DNA from: Bradysia coprophila
Lineage: Eukaryota; Arthropoda; Insecta; Diptera; Sciaridae
Assembly (NCBI RefSeq): GCF_014529535.1
Contig: NW_023503493.1
Span: forward strand, 21,608,001-21,672,000
Length of the DNA stretch: 64,000 nt
Reading direction: 5' to 3'
Of this stretch, positions 10,999 through 23,000 are shown in pieces. The translations under genes were made by a program, and so were the position numbers. Every line of letters starts with the position of its first letter. The first letter of the stretch is position 1. A model generated the notes under the pieces. The model was not told where the DNA came from, ran no database searches, and saw nothing but the letters and a program-made list of their open reading frames with translations.

Positions 10999-12333
10999 AT
11001 CGCCCAAAACCACTTACAGTGGAGGTGTGACGCCAGTCCTTTTATCCACTTGCAAAAGAACTGATACCGGTGGGAGTGATACTTACAGCCTTGACTCGCA
11101 AAAAGAAACTCACAAATTTTACAGAAAAAAAATCAACAAAAAAATTGTGGCACAAGTGGCAGATGTTGAGGAAAGTACTGTTATGAAAATTGTTAAAATA
11201 GGGAAAAATACGTCCTGAAACAAAGTAAAAACGGAAAGAAGCCGAATCATCTGCCAATTGTGACGCCATTTTTTTGATAATTTTTTTCTAGAATTTTTTT
11301 GGTAAAATTTTTGCTTTTCTTTTAGCGAGTCGAAGCTGCAAGCGTCACCCCACCGATATCAGTTCTTTTGTAAGCGGATAAAAGGACTTGCGTTACACCT
11401 CCACTGTAAGGTAAGCGAGGTAGTAGCTGACCGTGCAGGTGTACCTGACCAGCTACATTATTTATCAGTTTTGGAAAATAATTACAAATGAAAATACGCA
11501 AATTAACGTTATAATTAATCTTTAGAGGCTAAAGATTAATTTTTTCATGAAAATAATGCGATTATTATGTTTACTTATTTGATAAAACCATAAAATGAAA
11601 CCAGTGCACCATCTCAGTACAAAGTTGCACATTTCTTAAGAAAATCGAAAGATCGGTGTGGTCTAATTTAAGGTTTTTATTGACAAAAGAATTATTAATG
11701 GACAAAGTTTTGGTGTTTTTAGGTAGTAAATAGTTCGACAATTAATATTATTAACATAAATAGCGTCTAAAAGTTAATATTTGATTAATTACATGGTGGT
11801 CAAAACATTGCATCAAAAATATGCCATGTTTGTGTAGTTGACCGCACCAAATTCCCTACATTTTTCTTCATGTGACAAATTCACCTTCCATGTGCATTGT
11901 TGTGTACAAAATGATCTGATTAAAATTCGTTGATATTTTGTGTTTTTATGAGTTTTTATCATTGAAATTGGTTAATATCAGTGAATTAAGAGTGAAAATG
12001 TGTCGAATAATGCGAAATTATTGCGAAAAATGTCTTAATTTTGTAGCGGTCAACTACTACAACAAGACTGGTCAGGTATAAAAACATCCGTTTTTTAGTG
12101 GTCAGCTACTGCATCAAAAACAGTGCTTCAGTAAAATCAGTTTTTTACAATAAAAATTAATTAATTGTCAATATTTCTGATATTCTACGGAATGGGAACA
12201 GATCAAATTAAATTCTGACGAAGGAAAAACTTAGCTTCATCGAAATCATCCTGAGATACTGATGAACAAAGTTGAAAAATTGCTTAGCCGGTCAGCTACT
12301 ACCTCGCTTACCTTAAGTGGTTTTGGGCGATTT
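10999..12333. mobile_element. inverted-repeat element with a second element nested in its right terminus
   Basis: The left end (from about 10999) reads ATCGCCCAAAACCACTTACA, then GTGGAGGTGTGACGC and AGTCCTTTTATCC. The right end is the reverse complement but is split by another element at 11409-12313. Without that insertion the element would be about 430 bp. An alternative reading is a core element at 11017-11406 that starts CAGTGGAGG and is flanked by TA, as in Tc1/mariner MITEs, sitting in a palindromic flank. Confidence 0.75.
11409..12313. mobile_element. 905-bp non-autonomous element, 25-bp TIRs, TA duplication
   Basis: Perfect 25-bp terminal inverted repeats begin AGGTAAGCGAGGTAGTAGCT (11409-11433 and 12289-12313). 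TA flanks both ends (11407-11408, 12314-12315), and removing the element restores the other arm of the host element. Subterminal copies of the word GGTCAGCTACT occur inside, for example near 12100 and as variants near 11445 and 12050. No transposase is present. The TA duplication and TIR form fit a Tc1/mariner-type MITE. Confidence 0.85.
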
Positions 12334-12563
12334 AACAAATTTTTAACATAATTCAATATTTTATATTTTCGCACGTATATCTTCGTGACTATTTTCTTTT
12401 CGTGTCTTTAGTGAATTAATCACATTTACGCATTTATTTTAATTATATAATATGTCCGATTTAGACAACTTCAAACTTAAGCACTATACTAAGGTTGAAC
12501 TATTGAAGTAAAAAAAAAATCGTCAAATTTCGGTATTTGTTTTATTTTCAATGAAAACGTTAC

Positions 12564-12633
12564 TGCGAAACTCTATTCGCGGATTCTGCGATTAGTCACC
12601 AGGAAACACTATTCGCAGATTCTGCGATTAGTC
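12564..12633. repeat. tandem palindromic motif CTATTCGCAGATTCTGCG
   Basis: Two tandem copies, about 37 bp apart, of a motif resembling CTATTCGCAGATTCTGCGATT with GTCAC after each. Single relatives occur at about 6930 and 13985. The core TTCGCAgatTCTGCGAA is close to palindromic. Confidence 0.6.
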
Positions 12634-12634
12634 A

Positions 12635-12725
12635 CATTCACATCAGATAGCTATAAAGCATCTTTCTGGTCTTTTTAACGTTGCGCTTTAGCAACGAACT
12701 AAACGAACAACGATGAAGACCAACC
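12635..12725 (+). repeat. 91-bp direct repeat, left copy
   Basis: Identical over 91 bp to 13657-13747. It contains GCTATAAAGCATC (TATA-like), a perfect 6-bp-stem hairpin CGTTGCGCTTTAGCAACG, and ends GATGAAGACCAACC. It could be a short LTR-like terminus or an exact duplication. Confidence 0.85.
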
Positions 12726-13656
12726 TATTATCACCTACAGCACGAGGCTAATAGGTTAATAATGCCTACAAACTGAAATAGCTTAAAGCTGAAATGCCTA
12801 CAAACTGAAGCAGCGTAAAGCTGAAATGCCTGCAAATTCAAATAACTAAACGCTGAAATGCCTACGAATTTAGCTAAATAACTGAAATGCCTCATAAGTT
12901 TAACTAAACAACTGAAATTCGTTCGGGATTTCAGCCAACGAATCGTCAAAGCTTGATTGCAAGAACGAACAGAGCTTTTATGCTCTTCCCTTACCCACGG
13001 TTCACGTTAAGTGATTGAATCAATGAAAGAGAAGCTGTTTCGACCTCCGAATACGATGGTGGTCACAGGACAGTATAGAACTGTCCATCATCAGTTGCTT
13101 CCATCGTTTTCTTTCACAAGACAGCGTAAATTTTCGATTGAACAAGTTTTGAAAATTTACATAGAAAAATTGCCATCTTCGATGGAATGTTCGGATACTA
13201 ATGGATGGCTACTTTGAAAACCCAACATGTAGCAAAAAACATGAGCGAAAATTCACCACATTTGAACAACAAACAAAACACAAAGTCAGCGACATCGTAC
13301 TCACGATTACACAATTTCAACCAAATTCTTTCCCAATGAATCACCAAATTGATCTCCTGGCTCATATACGCACATTTAAACACGAAAACCACGCCAGAAT
13401 CCATGAAACACCAAGGAAATTCAACGAATTTCAGTCAACAAAACGAAAACACCACACCGAACGAATCAGCCTCAAGACAACATCCGATTGCAGGTAACTC
13501 CGATTTCGTTATTTAACTGCCATACAAGCGTCCAAGTGGTTTCGTAGCTGCCTACCATCCAAATTCTCCATCGAGTCATAACGTCCGTAAAGACTCGTGA
13601 AATGGTCAACATCATTGTAAGTTTAGTCGGTAATACACGTTACAAGTTTTACATCG
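12726..13656. other. 931-bp interval between the 91-bp repeats
   Basis: Begins with imperfect repeats of ATGCCTACAAACTGAA (about 12763-12900). Short overlapping open frames at 13011-13217 and 13201-13497 show no recognised domain and no splice structure. I see no reverse transcriptase, Gag or integrase words, no primer-binding site and no polypurine tract that I could defend. Confidence 0.4.
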
Positions 13657-13747
13657 CATTCACATCAGATAGCTATAAAGCATCTTTCTGGTCTTTTTAA
13701 CGTTGCGCTTTAGCAACGAACTAAACGAACAACGATGAAGACCAACC
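13657..13747 (+). repeat. 91-bp direct repeat, right copy
   Basis: Identical to 12635-12725, in the same orientation. The sequences flanking the two copies differ (GTCA before the left copy, ATCG before the right), so the repeat boundaries are sharp. Confidence 0.85.
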
Positions 13748-14434
13748 ACAAATTGTATGTCGTATTCGTATTTTGCAGTATTAACTCGGCGAGGATTAGT
13801 TTGTTGAAAATTGGAAAATTTGGCGTGTAGGCTTACATCAAGTTTGTTGTCAGAAATGTTCGGACTAAAAATTGCAACTTATTTGAGAATTTTTTAATTC
13901 TTTTAAAGAATGTGCGGTGACACACGGCCTAATTGTACTGAATAGAATCTTATGCGTTCTTATTGCCTTTTCCCGCATCTTCCAGTAAACACTATTCGCA
14001 AAATCTGCGAATAGCATTGGAGTATATAATATCTATGTGAGATGAATTTTTTCAAAACAGCATGGATCATATATAACAGAAATTTGAGCTACGTTTGTGG
14101 TATCGTAGATTAATTAATTTCAGAGGACTCTTCCAACAAAAAGCAGAAAGTTCATAAAAAATGTTGGTTCAGCTGGTCCAATAATACAAACAAAACTGCT
14201 TATACAACAAATTATACAACAATGTTATTATATCCCTGAAAAAGGAAACTGTTTCGTTTTCGAAAGCTTGGAGAATCAATAAAAATATTTCAAACTTAAA
14301 CCACTATATCCAATTAATACAATGACTACAAATTATTGAATTCTTTAACATACCTTACGAGTTTTTCATTAACCCTTCACATTCAGGGTTATCGATTCCA
14401 GCGTCTGGGCCAAAAACTATTGGATGGATAGTAA

Positions 14435-14636
14435 CACGACAGAGTAAAGTTAACCAGGCAGGAGCGCTTGTTTGACTAGGGACCTGAATAATCTGGTAGC
14501 CCTTGATATTTTGCGAATAAATTTTTTCAATTTATGTCAGTGTTCATTTGAGTTCATTTTCATCCCATGTATTAGGTCCCTTATTTGACGTTTCGAAAAT
14601 GAACCGCTCCTGCCTGGTTTATTTTACTCTGCCGTG
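14435..14636. mobile_element. 202-bp MITE with 32-bp TIRs and ATAGTAA duplication
   Basis: Terminal inverted repeats of about 32 bp start CACGRCAGAGTAAA and continue with ACCAGGCAGGAGCG. Both ends are flanked by ATAGTAA (14428-14434 and 14637-14643), a 7-bp target-site duplication. Related pieces lie at 30151-30187 (both termini with the interior deleted) and about 48668-48706 (one end). The element is non-coding. Confidence 0.88.
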
Positions 14637-14643
14637 ATAGTAA

Positions 14644-16230
14644 TAGATGTATCGCGAGCGGAACGATCGAGAAAATTTTGGATTTTTTTACTATCAAAAT
14701 GTTCGATTTCTCACTTCTCAACGCCAAAACTGCTCAAGCGCCCTAGGCCGGGTCCTCTTTGTCCATGGGATAATAAGACTTTAAAGGAAATTCGACCGGC
14801 CGGAAAAGCGATCTTCCATTTTCCAGAAAAAAATTTAGTTCCATACTTTTTCATGCCCAATCCATGACATAAACAAAAATGTCGAGAAACTCAAGGCGAG
14901 CGAAGCCATTTTTTCTAACACAAGGATCTGGACTAATACCGGAAAGACATAAAGTTATGCATAAAGTTATGTTATTGTTGGTTATACGAATACTAATTTG
15001 TCAACTTTTTTAAGCGGTTCCGAAACGCTGAAAATGTAGCATACATTTGTCCGTTTCAAAATTTTTGATCGCTGATATCTTTTTACGAGAGTCAGCTTTG
15101 AATAAAAAATAAAATTGTCTGTGAAAGTTTCATGTGCTTTGAGAAAACTGTACCGATGCCCCAAATTTGCATTATAGGTACACTTTTCTGACGTACCAAT
15201 CAGGGAAAAAAAAAGTTTTTGAAATTATGTTCTCCGGAGCGTGTGCTAGGTCTCTTGGAGTGAGCTCTTATCTGGCTACTCGGCCGTACAGTGAACGTGG
15301 AGTATTTGTCAATATCTCGAGTAAATTTTGACCGAATTTCATGATTTTTTTTTGTTTGAACAAAATGGCTGTCGGTGGCCATATTGGATTTTAATAAAAG
15401 TGATATATCTTGGGAAAAATGGTACTTAGAGAGTTTCTGTTAACATGGAAATAATTTGTTATGTGTGTGGGGTGTTTCAGGCATTCCATATATGGACATC
15501 TATATATATCTATATTCACCTATATTGAGCTATATACAGGCATATAGAGCTATATAATAGCATATTCATCTGTGAAATGTTTATTTATAGGAAAATATAG
15601 GTAAATATAGCGGTATATAGCTGTTTAAATAGAAATTTATGAAAGTTGACTTCGTACGGGGCTGTCTATATTGCCTCCGGCAATTTATTTGTATATGGTA
15701 ACAAGGCAAAGAAAGATAATGTAAGTGATTTTGAAGGGCGAATAGCTTTTCAGTAGAGAATGAAGTAAAAGTAATGAAGAGTTTCACAGTAAAGGCTTTT
15801 GATACAAATAGGTGTTTCGTACGGGTCGGCGTTAGCTATGTTTTTTTTTTCATTCAGGCAGACCAAAAACGTCACATTCTTTCACTCAATGACTCGCCCA
15901 CTCTTATTTTCAATTTTTCGTCCTAATGGTGTCAATTGTTTTGTTATGAATGTGACTTTTTGCTGCTCCTGGTGTCATTTTAAAGCGAAAATGATCGGAG
16001 TTCGATCTATTTGGTTATTTTAGTGAAGAAGCCAAGCTCAAAAAATTCACCACCGTAGACCAGAAAACATTTTGAATCATCGAGGTGACACTTAAAATTT
16101 GTAATTTTAAAAACAATTCTCTTGAACGTCATTCACAACAACAATATTTTACGTGTAAAAATTGCGGGAATAATCTAACCTTCCTACACCGGCTCGCTTC
16201 AGCAATCCCAATATGGTGGGGACAATGGGA
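14644..16230. other. non-genic stretch
   Basis: No gene recognised. Between about 15487 and 15620 there is low-complexity sequence built of TATAGAGCTATATA-like words. Open frames in this region are short and unsupported. Confidence 0.4.
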
Positions 16231-17087
16231 CAATTAAATAAAACATGTCATCGTTTACATCATTTAATTTTTGTTTCTGTATTAACCAATGATTTAAAAA
16301 ACAATAATAATTAATATAAAAATATGATTAAAAATTATCAAATTAATTACGGACAACCTAAAAAATAAACGTCATCGTCATCATCATATTGTTCACTTAA
16401 ATCGTGTAAATTATTTACAAAACAAGCTACTTATAAACTATTAAATAATTTATAAATTTCTGGCTAATTAAATCTTCATGTTTGCTTAAAGTATGGAGAA
16501 AATGGGGAGACGTGAGTCACGAAGGGGAGGAGCAGCAATCAGACAAATCAAATGTAAAGACAGTATAAAAGAAAAGAAAAAAATGTTGAACAAAGTCAAA
16601 AAGAAAGTGTCCGCATTCGAAAATTCGAAATACAACATTTTTTGTAAAATTGTTGTAAATTGTTTCTGTTTTTCGGTTTTGTTTTTTCATCTTTTTTTAA
16701 ATATAAATTTTAAATTCATATATAACGTGTAATGTCTAAGTGTCCCATTTATATCGTTTGAAAACACCCATCACTAACTAACACAGTTCCTTGCTTTTGT
16801 TTTTTTCTTCATATTTATCAACTCATTTTATAATTTTATTTTATGATTTTTTTCGTCTGCTTTTTAATTTAAACTTTTTTTCCATTTTCAATTTTATTTT
16901 AAATTTTATGCTAAATATCTCACGTAAATTAAATTTATTTTCTTCATTTTATTCTTCATTTACCACATCAATTAATCGGTTAGCCTATTATTTTCTTCTT
17001 CTTCTTCTTCTTCTTCTTCTTTAAATCAGAGTTTCTTATCTTTCTTTCTTAGTTTTGTTTCTCATTTCTATTTATTTTTTTGTTATT
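16230..17087 (-). other. probable 3' UTR and downstream flank of Spt20
   Basis: Very AT-rich sequence downstream of the Spt20 stop at 17088, with many TTTATT words (AATAAA on the minus strand). It includes a TTC microsatellite at about 16990-17022. The actual cleavage site cannot be chosen from sequence alone. Confidence 0.4.
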
Positions 17088-20000
17088 TTATTTGTTAACA
17101 TCAGTCGTTGAGCTAGGGCGATTCATCTTCGCTTGAATTGGTGACGTAATCGATATGTCGCCGGTGGGCGCAACAACGTTGGTTGTTGTCTGTGACGATG
17201 GTGACATATTCAAATATGGTTGTGATTGCGCCTGTTTGTGAAGTTTTAAATGCAGTTGCTGTGATGTCATTACTAATGGATTGGCGGTTATGTTAGCCGT
17301 CGTTGTAATATGAGATGCTGGAGCAACTGAAAAATGTAATTCTCGTTATGTAACGGAAAAAGTTTGAGAAAAGTCGTAAAAAAACTGAATTGAGACTAAA
17401 ACTTAACAACAAAAGTGATAGATTAATGATTAAAGTTGTACTTGCCGTTCATGAACGGTTTAAAGATCGTGCACACAACAGAGTCAGGACCTCAATTCAC
17501 AATTTTGAATTAAGTCATTTTCAAAAGTCAATAAGACATGTATGAATGGGCTCCAGACACTGTATGTCAAAGAAATGTTCAAATCAATAACCAACCTGTA
17601 AGCGGTGATCCTAATTTCATGGAAGAGATTTGAAAGTTTCTTTGCGCCTGACCGATTCCTCTAGCCGTCAGTTGTTTTGCATTGAATGTGGATGCATTAA
17701 TCGGTACAGTTCGAGGCCGTTGTATTGTACTTAATAATTGTATCGATCCACCGGCAGTATTCATTGGACTAGCAGCACGCAGTGTTTGTTGACTCAATCC
17801 TTTCACGCCGACAAGTTGAGCTGTATAGTGGATGACGAGTTAATAAATGCTAAATAACGGTAAAGCGTAAAATTGTGATGTGACTATAATTACCGAGTGG
17901 TAGCGAGAGCATTGAGCCTGGTGTACCGGACTGTGCATTTGCATTAGTCAACACAACCGTTTGTGTTGAGGGACCAATTACATTGGTGGATGACGACGCA
18001 ACCACTTGTCCGGAATTACTTTGTGTCGAACTAGTCACTGGAACTGAAATGAGAAGGCTGGTCGGTTGAGAGTTGGCATTGGCGAGTGCAGCTCCAGCCG
18101 CTCCAGACAATGATAATGAAAATGGTTGGCCAGGTATTTGTACCTGATGAGAAAGTAAAAATTAATTGTTGCCACAGTGTTCCAACTATTCCATAGACGT
18201 TCCAACTTACTTGAACATTCTCCAAAATACCAGGAAACGCTGACATTGCACCTTGCAAACTGGACAAATTAAATCCTTGCACATTGATCGTAGTGGTTTG
18301 TTGTGGCGGTGGACTAGATAGAGGTGATATTGACGCAGGTGATTGTACTTGAATTTGTTGCTGTTGAATGGTTGGAGTTTTCGGCGATGGAGACATGAAC
18401 TGTGGCGCTGTAGGTCCAGGACTCTGTGAAGTTATTGTTTGTTGCGTTAGACGATCCAACAGTGTCGGAGTATTCTGACTGTGTGTAGAGCCATCGACGT
18501 TTGTGGAGTTCGGCGATGTTGCTAGCAGAGCGTTCAGACTGGACATTTGATAGCTAACATTCGATGTATTTGATGTATTCGAATCGCTGCCTGGCGACGG
18601 AGCTGTCATCGAATCACGACGTATTGCTTGTGCTTGGTTTAACAAACGAGCATTGGAGCTGCTTAAGATGACTTGTTGCTTCACAGTGTTATTGTTGTTG
18701 TTGTTATTGCTTAGAATCGATGATTGGGCAAAATTGAAATTTTGCGGATTTATGTTGGCACTGGACATGAGTGCAGGTGGGGACGCAAGCTGACTAGCTA
18801 TCAAATTGGTGCTAACTGATACGAGATTCGTCGGATGAATGATTCGGTTTTGTTGTTGCTGTGGCTGCTGCTGCTGTTGTTTCTGAGGTATGTTGCCGGT
18901 CATTTTCCTCACATTTCCAGCCAAAATACTTTGGGTAATTGCATGATGCATTGCTGTCTGTGATTGTTTTTGATTAACTATATGGTCCGACGGAACGCTA
19001 GTGGAAACAGCATTTCCATGGGAATTTGATGCTGATAAGGTACTATTCACTACCGGTGAGCTTGTCATAGCTGCAGGCGCACTGTTCAATAAACTTATAA
19101 TTGCGGCATTATTGCTGGATTTTTGAGCATTTGAATTAGCTGCGAACGAAAATAAGAACGTCAGCAATAACTCAGTGAAAAATTACTACAGAAATACGTA
19201 CCAGCTGCTTGTTGCTGAAATTGGCTTTCCGAATTCATAAAACTTGTCACTAGAGCTGTTATCTCCGGATTCGTTGAATGAATTGTGGTGATGGCATTTT
19301 TTTGTTGCAGTATTTGCTGCTGTTGCGATGTTTGTTGCGGCGGCATTTGGTCATGCTGCTGCGATTGTTGCTGTTGATTTGTAGATGTTGTTGACTGGAG
19401 ATGTGCTTGCTAAATTGCCAAAACAAACAAAAAATGATCAAATGCATCACAGAACTTAAATTCAAGCACATACCAGCACTGGTACTGATTGTGCCAAAGC
19501 ACTACCACGAATCGTTGTATTTGGCTGTTGATTTGTCACAGTCAATCCTGTTAAATTCGTTAAATTGCCAGATGGCTGCTGGACCACAACGAATGAACCG
19601 TTAGCTAAATTTAAGTGTGTTTGTTGCTGCTGTGAATGTTGTTGAACGGGCGCGGTCATTGTCGAGTTATTAATATCGCACGGGTTGTAGATCTGTTGCA
19701 TTTGCGTTTGATTTGCTTGAGATTGTAGGAATTGCTGTTGTGATTGGTTCAAATTCGTTATTCCGATTATGGTCGCTGAGTTATTTGGCATGATTTTGTT
19801 CCCTGGAAGCGTGTTTAGATTGGTAGCATTGACACTGGATACAGTCGACGGCGTTGGCGCAAGTGGTTGAACAGTTTGATTCGCAAGTATCGGCTGGTTT
19901 TGAAATTGCATTTGATGTTGCTGTAATAGTTGTTGCTGTGCTGTCTGTTGCACCTGTTGCTGCACCTGTTGCTGGTGAATGATTTGATTTCGTTTCGGAC

Positions 20001-23000
20001 CGATAACTGTTACAGCAGACGGTTTTCCCGGCACATTATATGTAACGGTAACAGTTTTTCGACCTTCCTCAGAGAATATGTCGGTGAATTGTTTGATGTA
20101 TCGATCGGCATGCGTCCGAGTACCCAGCGAAAATTGGCACGCTTCCCCATTTTTTTCGCCTTCCTTATAATCTCGATCCACATACAATTCGCCCAAGAAT
20201 TCCGAATTCACTGGTCGTTGATAAATGGATATTTTTGTGTGGCACACTCTATCTTCCCGATCGGTCGACAGTATATGTTCCTCGACCAATTGAGGTTTAA
20301 AGTCGGTCTTTTTCTTCGGTCTTTCATATGCTTTAACGTTTAAATTCACTTTCGATGGAACGGTTAACGGTGGCAAGTCTAAATTCGGTGCACGTATCGG
20401 CTGCACAATATCAATCGGTCTTTTTGGTAACTTGGATGGATCGTCAACAGTTTCTGCATGCACTCTCTGCTTTTGCCGCAAACGCGTTAAGTGATCATGC
20501 AATTCCAATCCATGAATGTGGGTGAATTGATCGGTTTTTCGTTTGCGATTGATTGCAACTTGTGAAAATTTCTTCATTTGACGACGAATGGCAGATGTAT
20601 TCCACATTTGTCGCCTGTGTTGGCTGTTTATAGCATTGCGGCCAATTTGTGGATTTGGATCCAAGCACAATGGTCCTGAAGTGGCTAAAACTAATTGACT
20701 TTCTAAGGCCAATTTCTCTTCGCTACTGAAATCGGATTCCGCAGCAATCAAATTTACATCAGCCAACAGTGTCTGATTGGTGGGTTTTAATAGAACAAAA
20801 TAAGTATCACAGCATGCAGAAATTTGAAATGTTTGTCTATAATCTCTGACTTCAACGATCACGCAACCCGAGTAAAATACGCTCGGCACTCGCGATTCAA
20901 GCAAATCTATGAACAGCATTGGCAACGTCTCATTATCTATACATTCTAGAAGACCTTCCACCTCGTATGGCCATCTAATTGTTTCCAATAAATTTTCAGT
21001 ACTATCATCAGCAGCTCCTGGCTGCGATTTTGTTGCCTGTTTAACGATAATCGGGGTAATGAGTCAACCGCAAACATTTTGCATTTACTTCTTAAACTTA
21101 CATTACGACTAGTTCCGAGGCCGTGACTATTGTCTCCATGCTGTTCGAATGGTTTGCCAGTGGTAGTTTCTTGACGAAAAGCTAACGAGTATCCTTTATT
21201 GCCGGGATACAGATTTAGTATTACGGTATTTAGATTTTCCCTCGCTACTAATAATTCCAGAGCTTGGGATCTACTTCGGAGCTTCACCTGTAAATTGAGT
21301 ATGAATTTTAGGAAATGAAAGTTTGATGCGTTAAAAATATGGACGAACTAAAGAGAAAGGGTAAACAAGTAACTTACTTCAAGAAAGTTTCTTCACACCC
21401 ACACTTCTCCCCTTCAAAGCGGACTTGAATAGGTTCTTAGTGCGAGTAGTTGTTAGAGTTATCAGAATCTTTCTTTGCAACAATAAGAGGCCACAAAGTG
21501 ACACTTTTTTCTGTTAAACAATATTTTCATTGAGAGACTATCTGAGTGCAACCAACTGGTTGACAATTTACGGAAACTGTTGAAAGAAAACTGTCTCGAG
21601 TGTAAACTGTGTGATCTCAGCCCTTGCCTTTGACTATCTATTGCTACAAACTAAACTATAGCTCCAACTGTGTGCAGTACTGTGAATTCATTTTCTTCGA
21701 ATTCGGCATTTAATTAAACCAACCCGAACATTATTTGTGGTCTTAAAAAATCTGGAAAGTTAAATGGAAATCAGAAAATAGACTATTACCACTAAAAAAC
21801 GCCGGAAAATTTTGTAAACAATGTTTTTGGTCTGTTTTTGGACCTAGCCGCAATATCCGAATTGAAATTTTATCAATTTTTTCTTCATACAAAAGAGAAT
21901 AACTCTACCCACCACATTCACTCTTTAGTACCTCAACGCCCATACTTAAGTGATTAGAGTCAATATGGAAAAAAATCAGAAAAAACTGTTTATTTCGGTA
22001 CACACTTTACCGAAACTTCATCATGATCAATTAGGTTCTGAGTAGAGCTCGCAATAGGTCCACTTTACTTCAACCTGAAACCGGAAACAGTCGACCAAAA
22101 ATTATTTAGGTCAAGTTCAGGGACAACCTGAAATAACCGAAAGCGGAATAGGGCTAACCTGAATTATTTTATGTAAGGTTTTCGGAGAAAAATGTAACTT
22201 TTCAAGAGACTGCGACTTTTCCTTTGTAAATGAAAATTGGACAAATGGTTTTTCGATGGTGCTTTAATTTGCTGAAGTCATACTACCTTTAAAATTGAGT
22301 AAGCAGTCTGCATACTCCCTTCGTAAATTATGCACTTCTGCCCAATACGTTTATTTGGACGAGTTGGAAGGGTTAAATGCGAGATTATCGTTCTAGGCAG
22401 ATGAAATATTTTACGTTGAGGCTGATGTGGCTTTACCTGTTCTGTGGGTGATTACAGCTAATTTGTGACTGTTCGAAATATTCAACCAATTGAAATGCGT
22501 TTTCGACAAACTTTTTTTTCCTTGAAAGCTGTTGACCAGACGCCACGTCGGTGGCCAAAAATCTCGGGGAGATACCACCATAAAAATGTATGCTTGTTTT
22601 CAGAAAATTTTTGACAATTCTAGTTTATTTCACGAAACCTGAACCGATTTCACTATTTTTTTTTTTGCTGAAAGCTATTGACAAGACGCGTAGTTTGACA
22701 CCAGTATGGGGTCATTGTAAAATGCGGTCTCGGGGAGATATGAACAAAAAGTGTTTGTTTGTATTCGACATTCCGAGATATTCTCAATAAATCTCAAATG
22801 ATTTCTGTAAACTTGTTTCCCTGTAGAAACGAACTATAATTCCACAATTGCTCCAAATGACACGAAATTAAATTTTTTTGAAGATTTTTGGTTCATTCTG
22901 CTTTGAAGTAAGGTAAAATCACTTCGACCCAAACGTTGCCGAAATTACATTTTTTCAAATAAAAACTGAAGATCGGTGCCGTTCGAAAGCTACAGCATAT

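Noticed and set aside
10990-11410. Inverted repeat considered as a host regulatory hairpin
   Set aside because: TA flanks, TIR structure and a nested insertion explain it fully as transposon sequence.
13011-13497. Overlapping plus-strand frames between the 91-bp repeats, considered as a small retroelement Gag
   Set aside because: No zinc knuckle, capsid or protease motif, and no primer-binding site or polypurine tract could be shown.
16990-17022. TTC run considered as a coding polyGlu/polyLys repeat
   Set aside because: It lies past the Spt20 stop in AT-rich flank and is a simple microsatellite.
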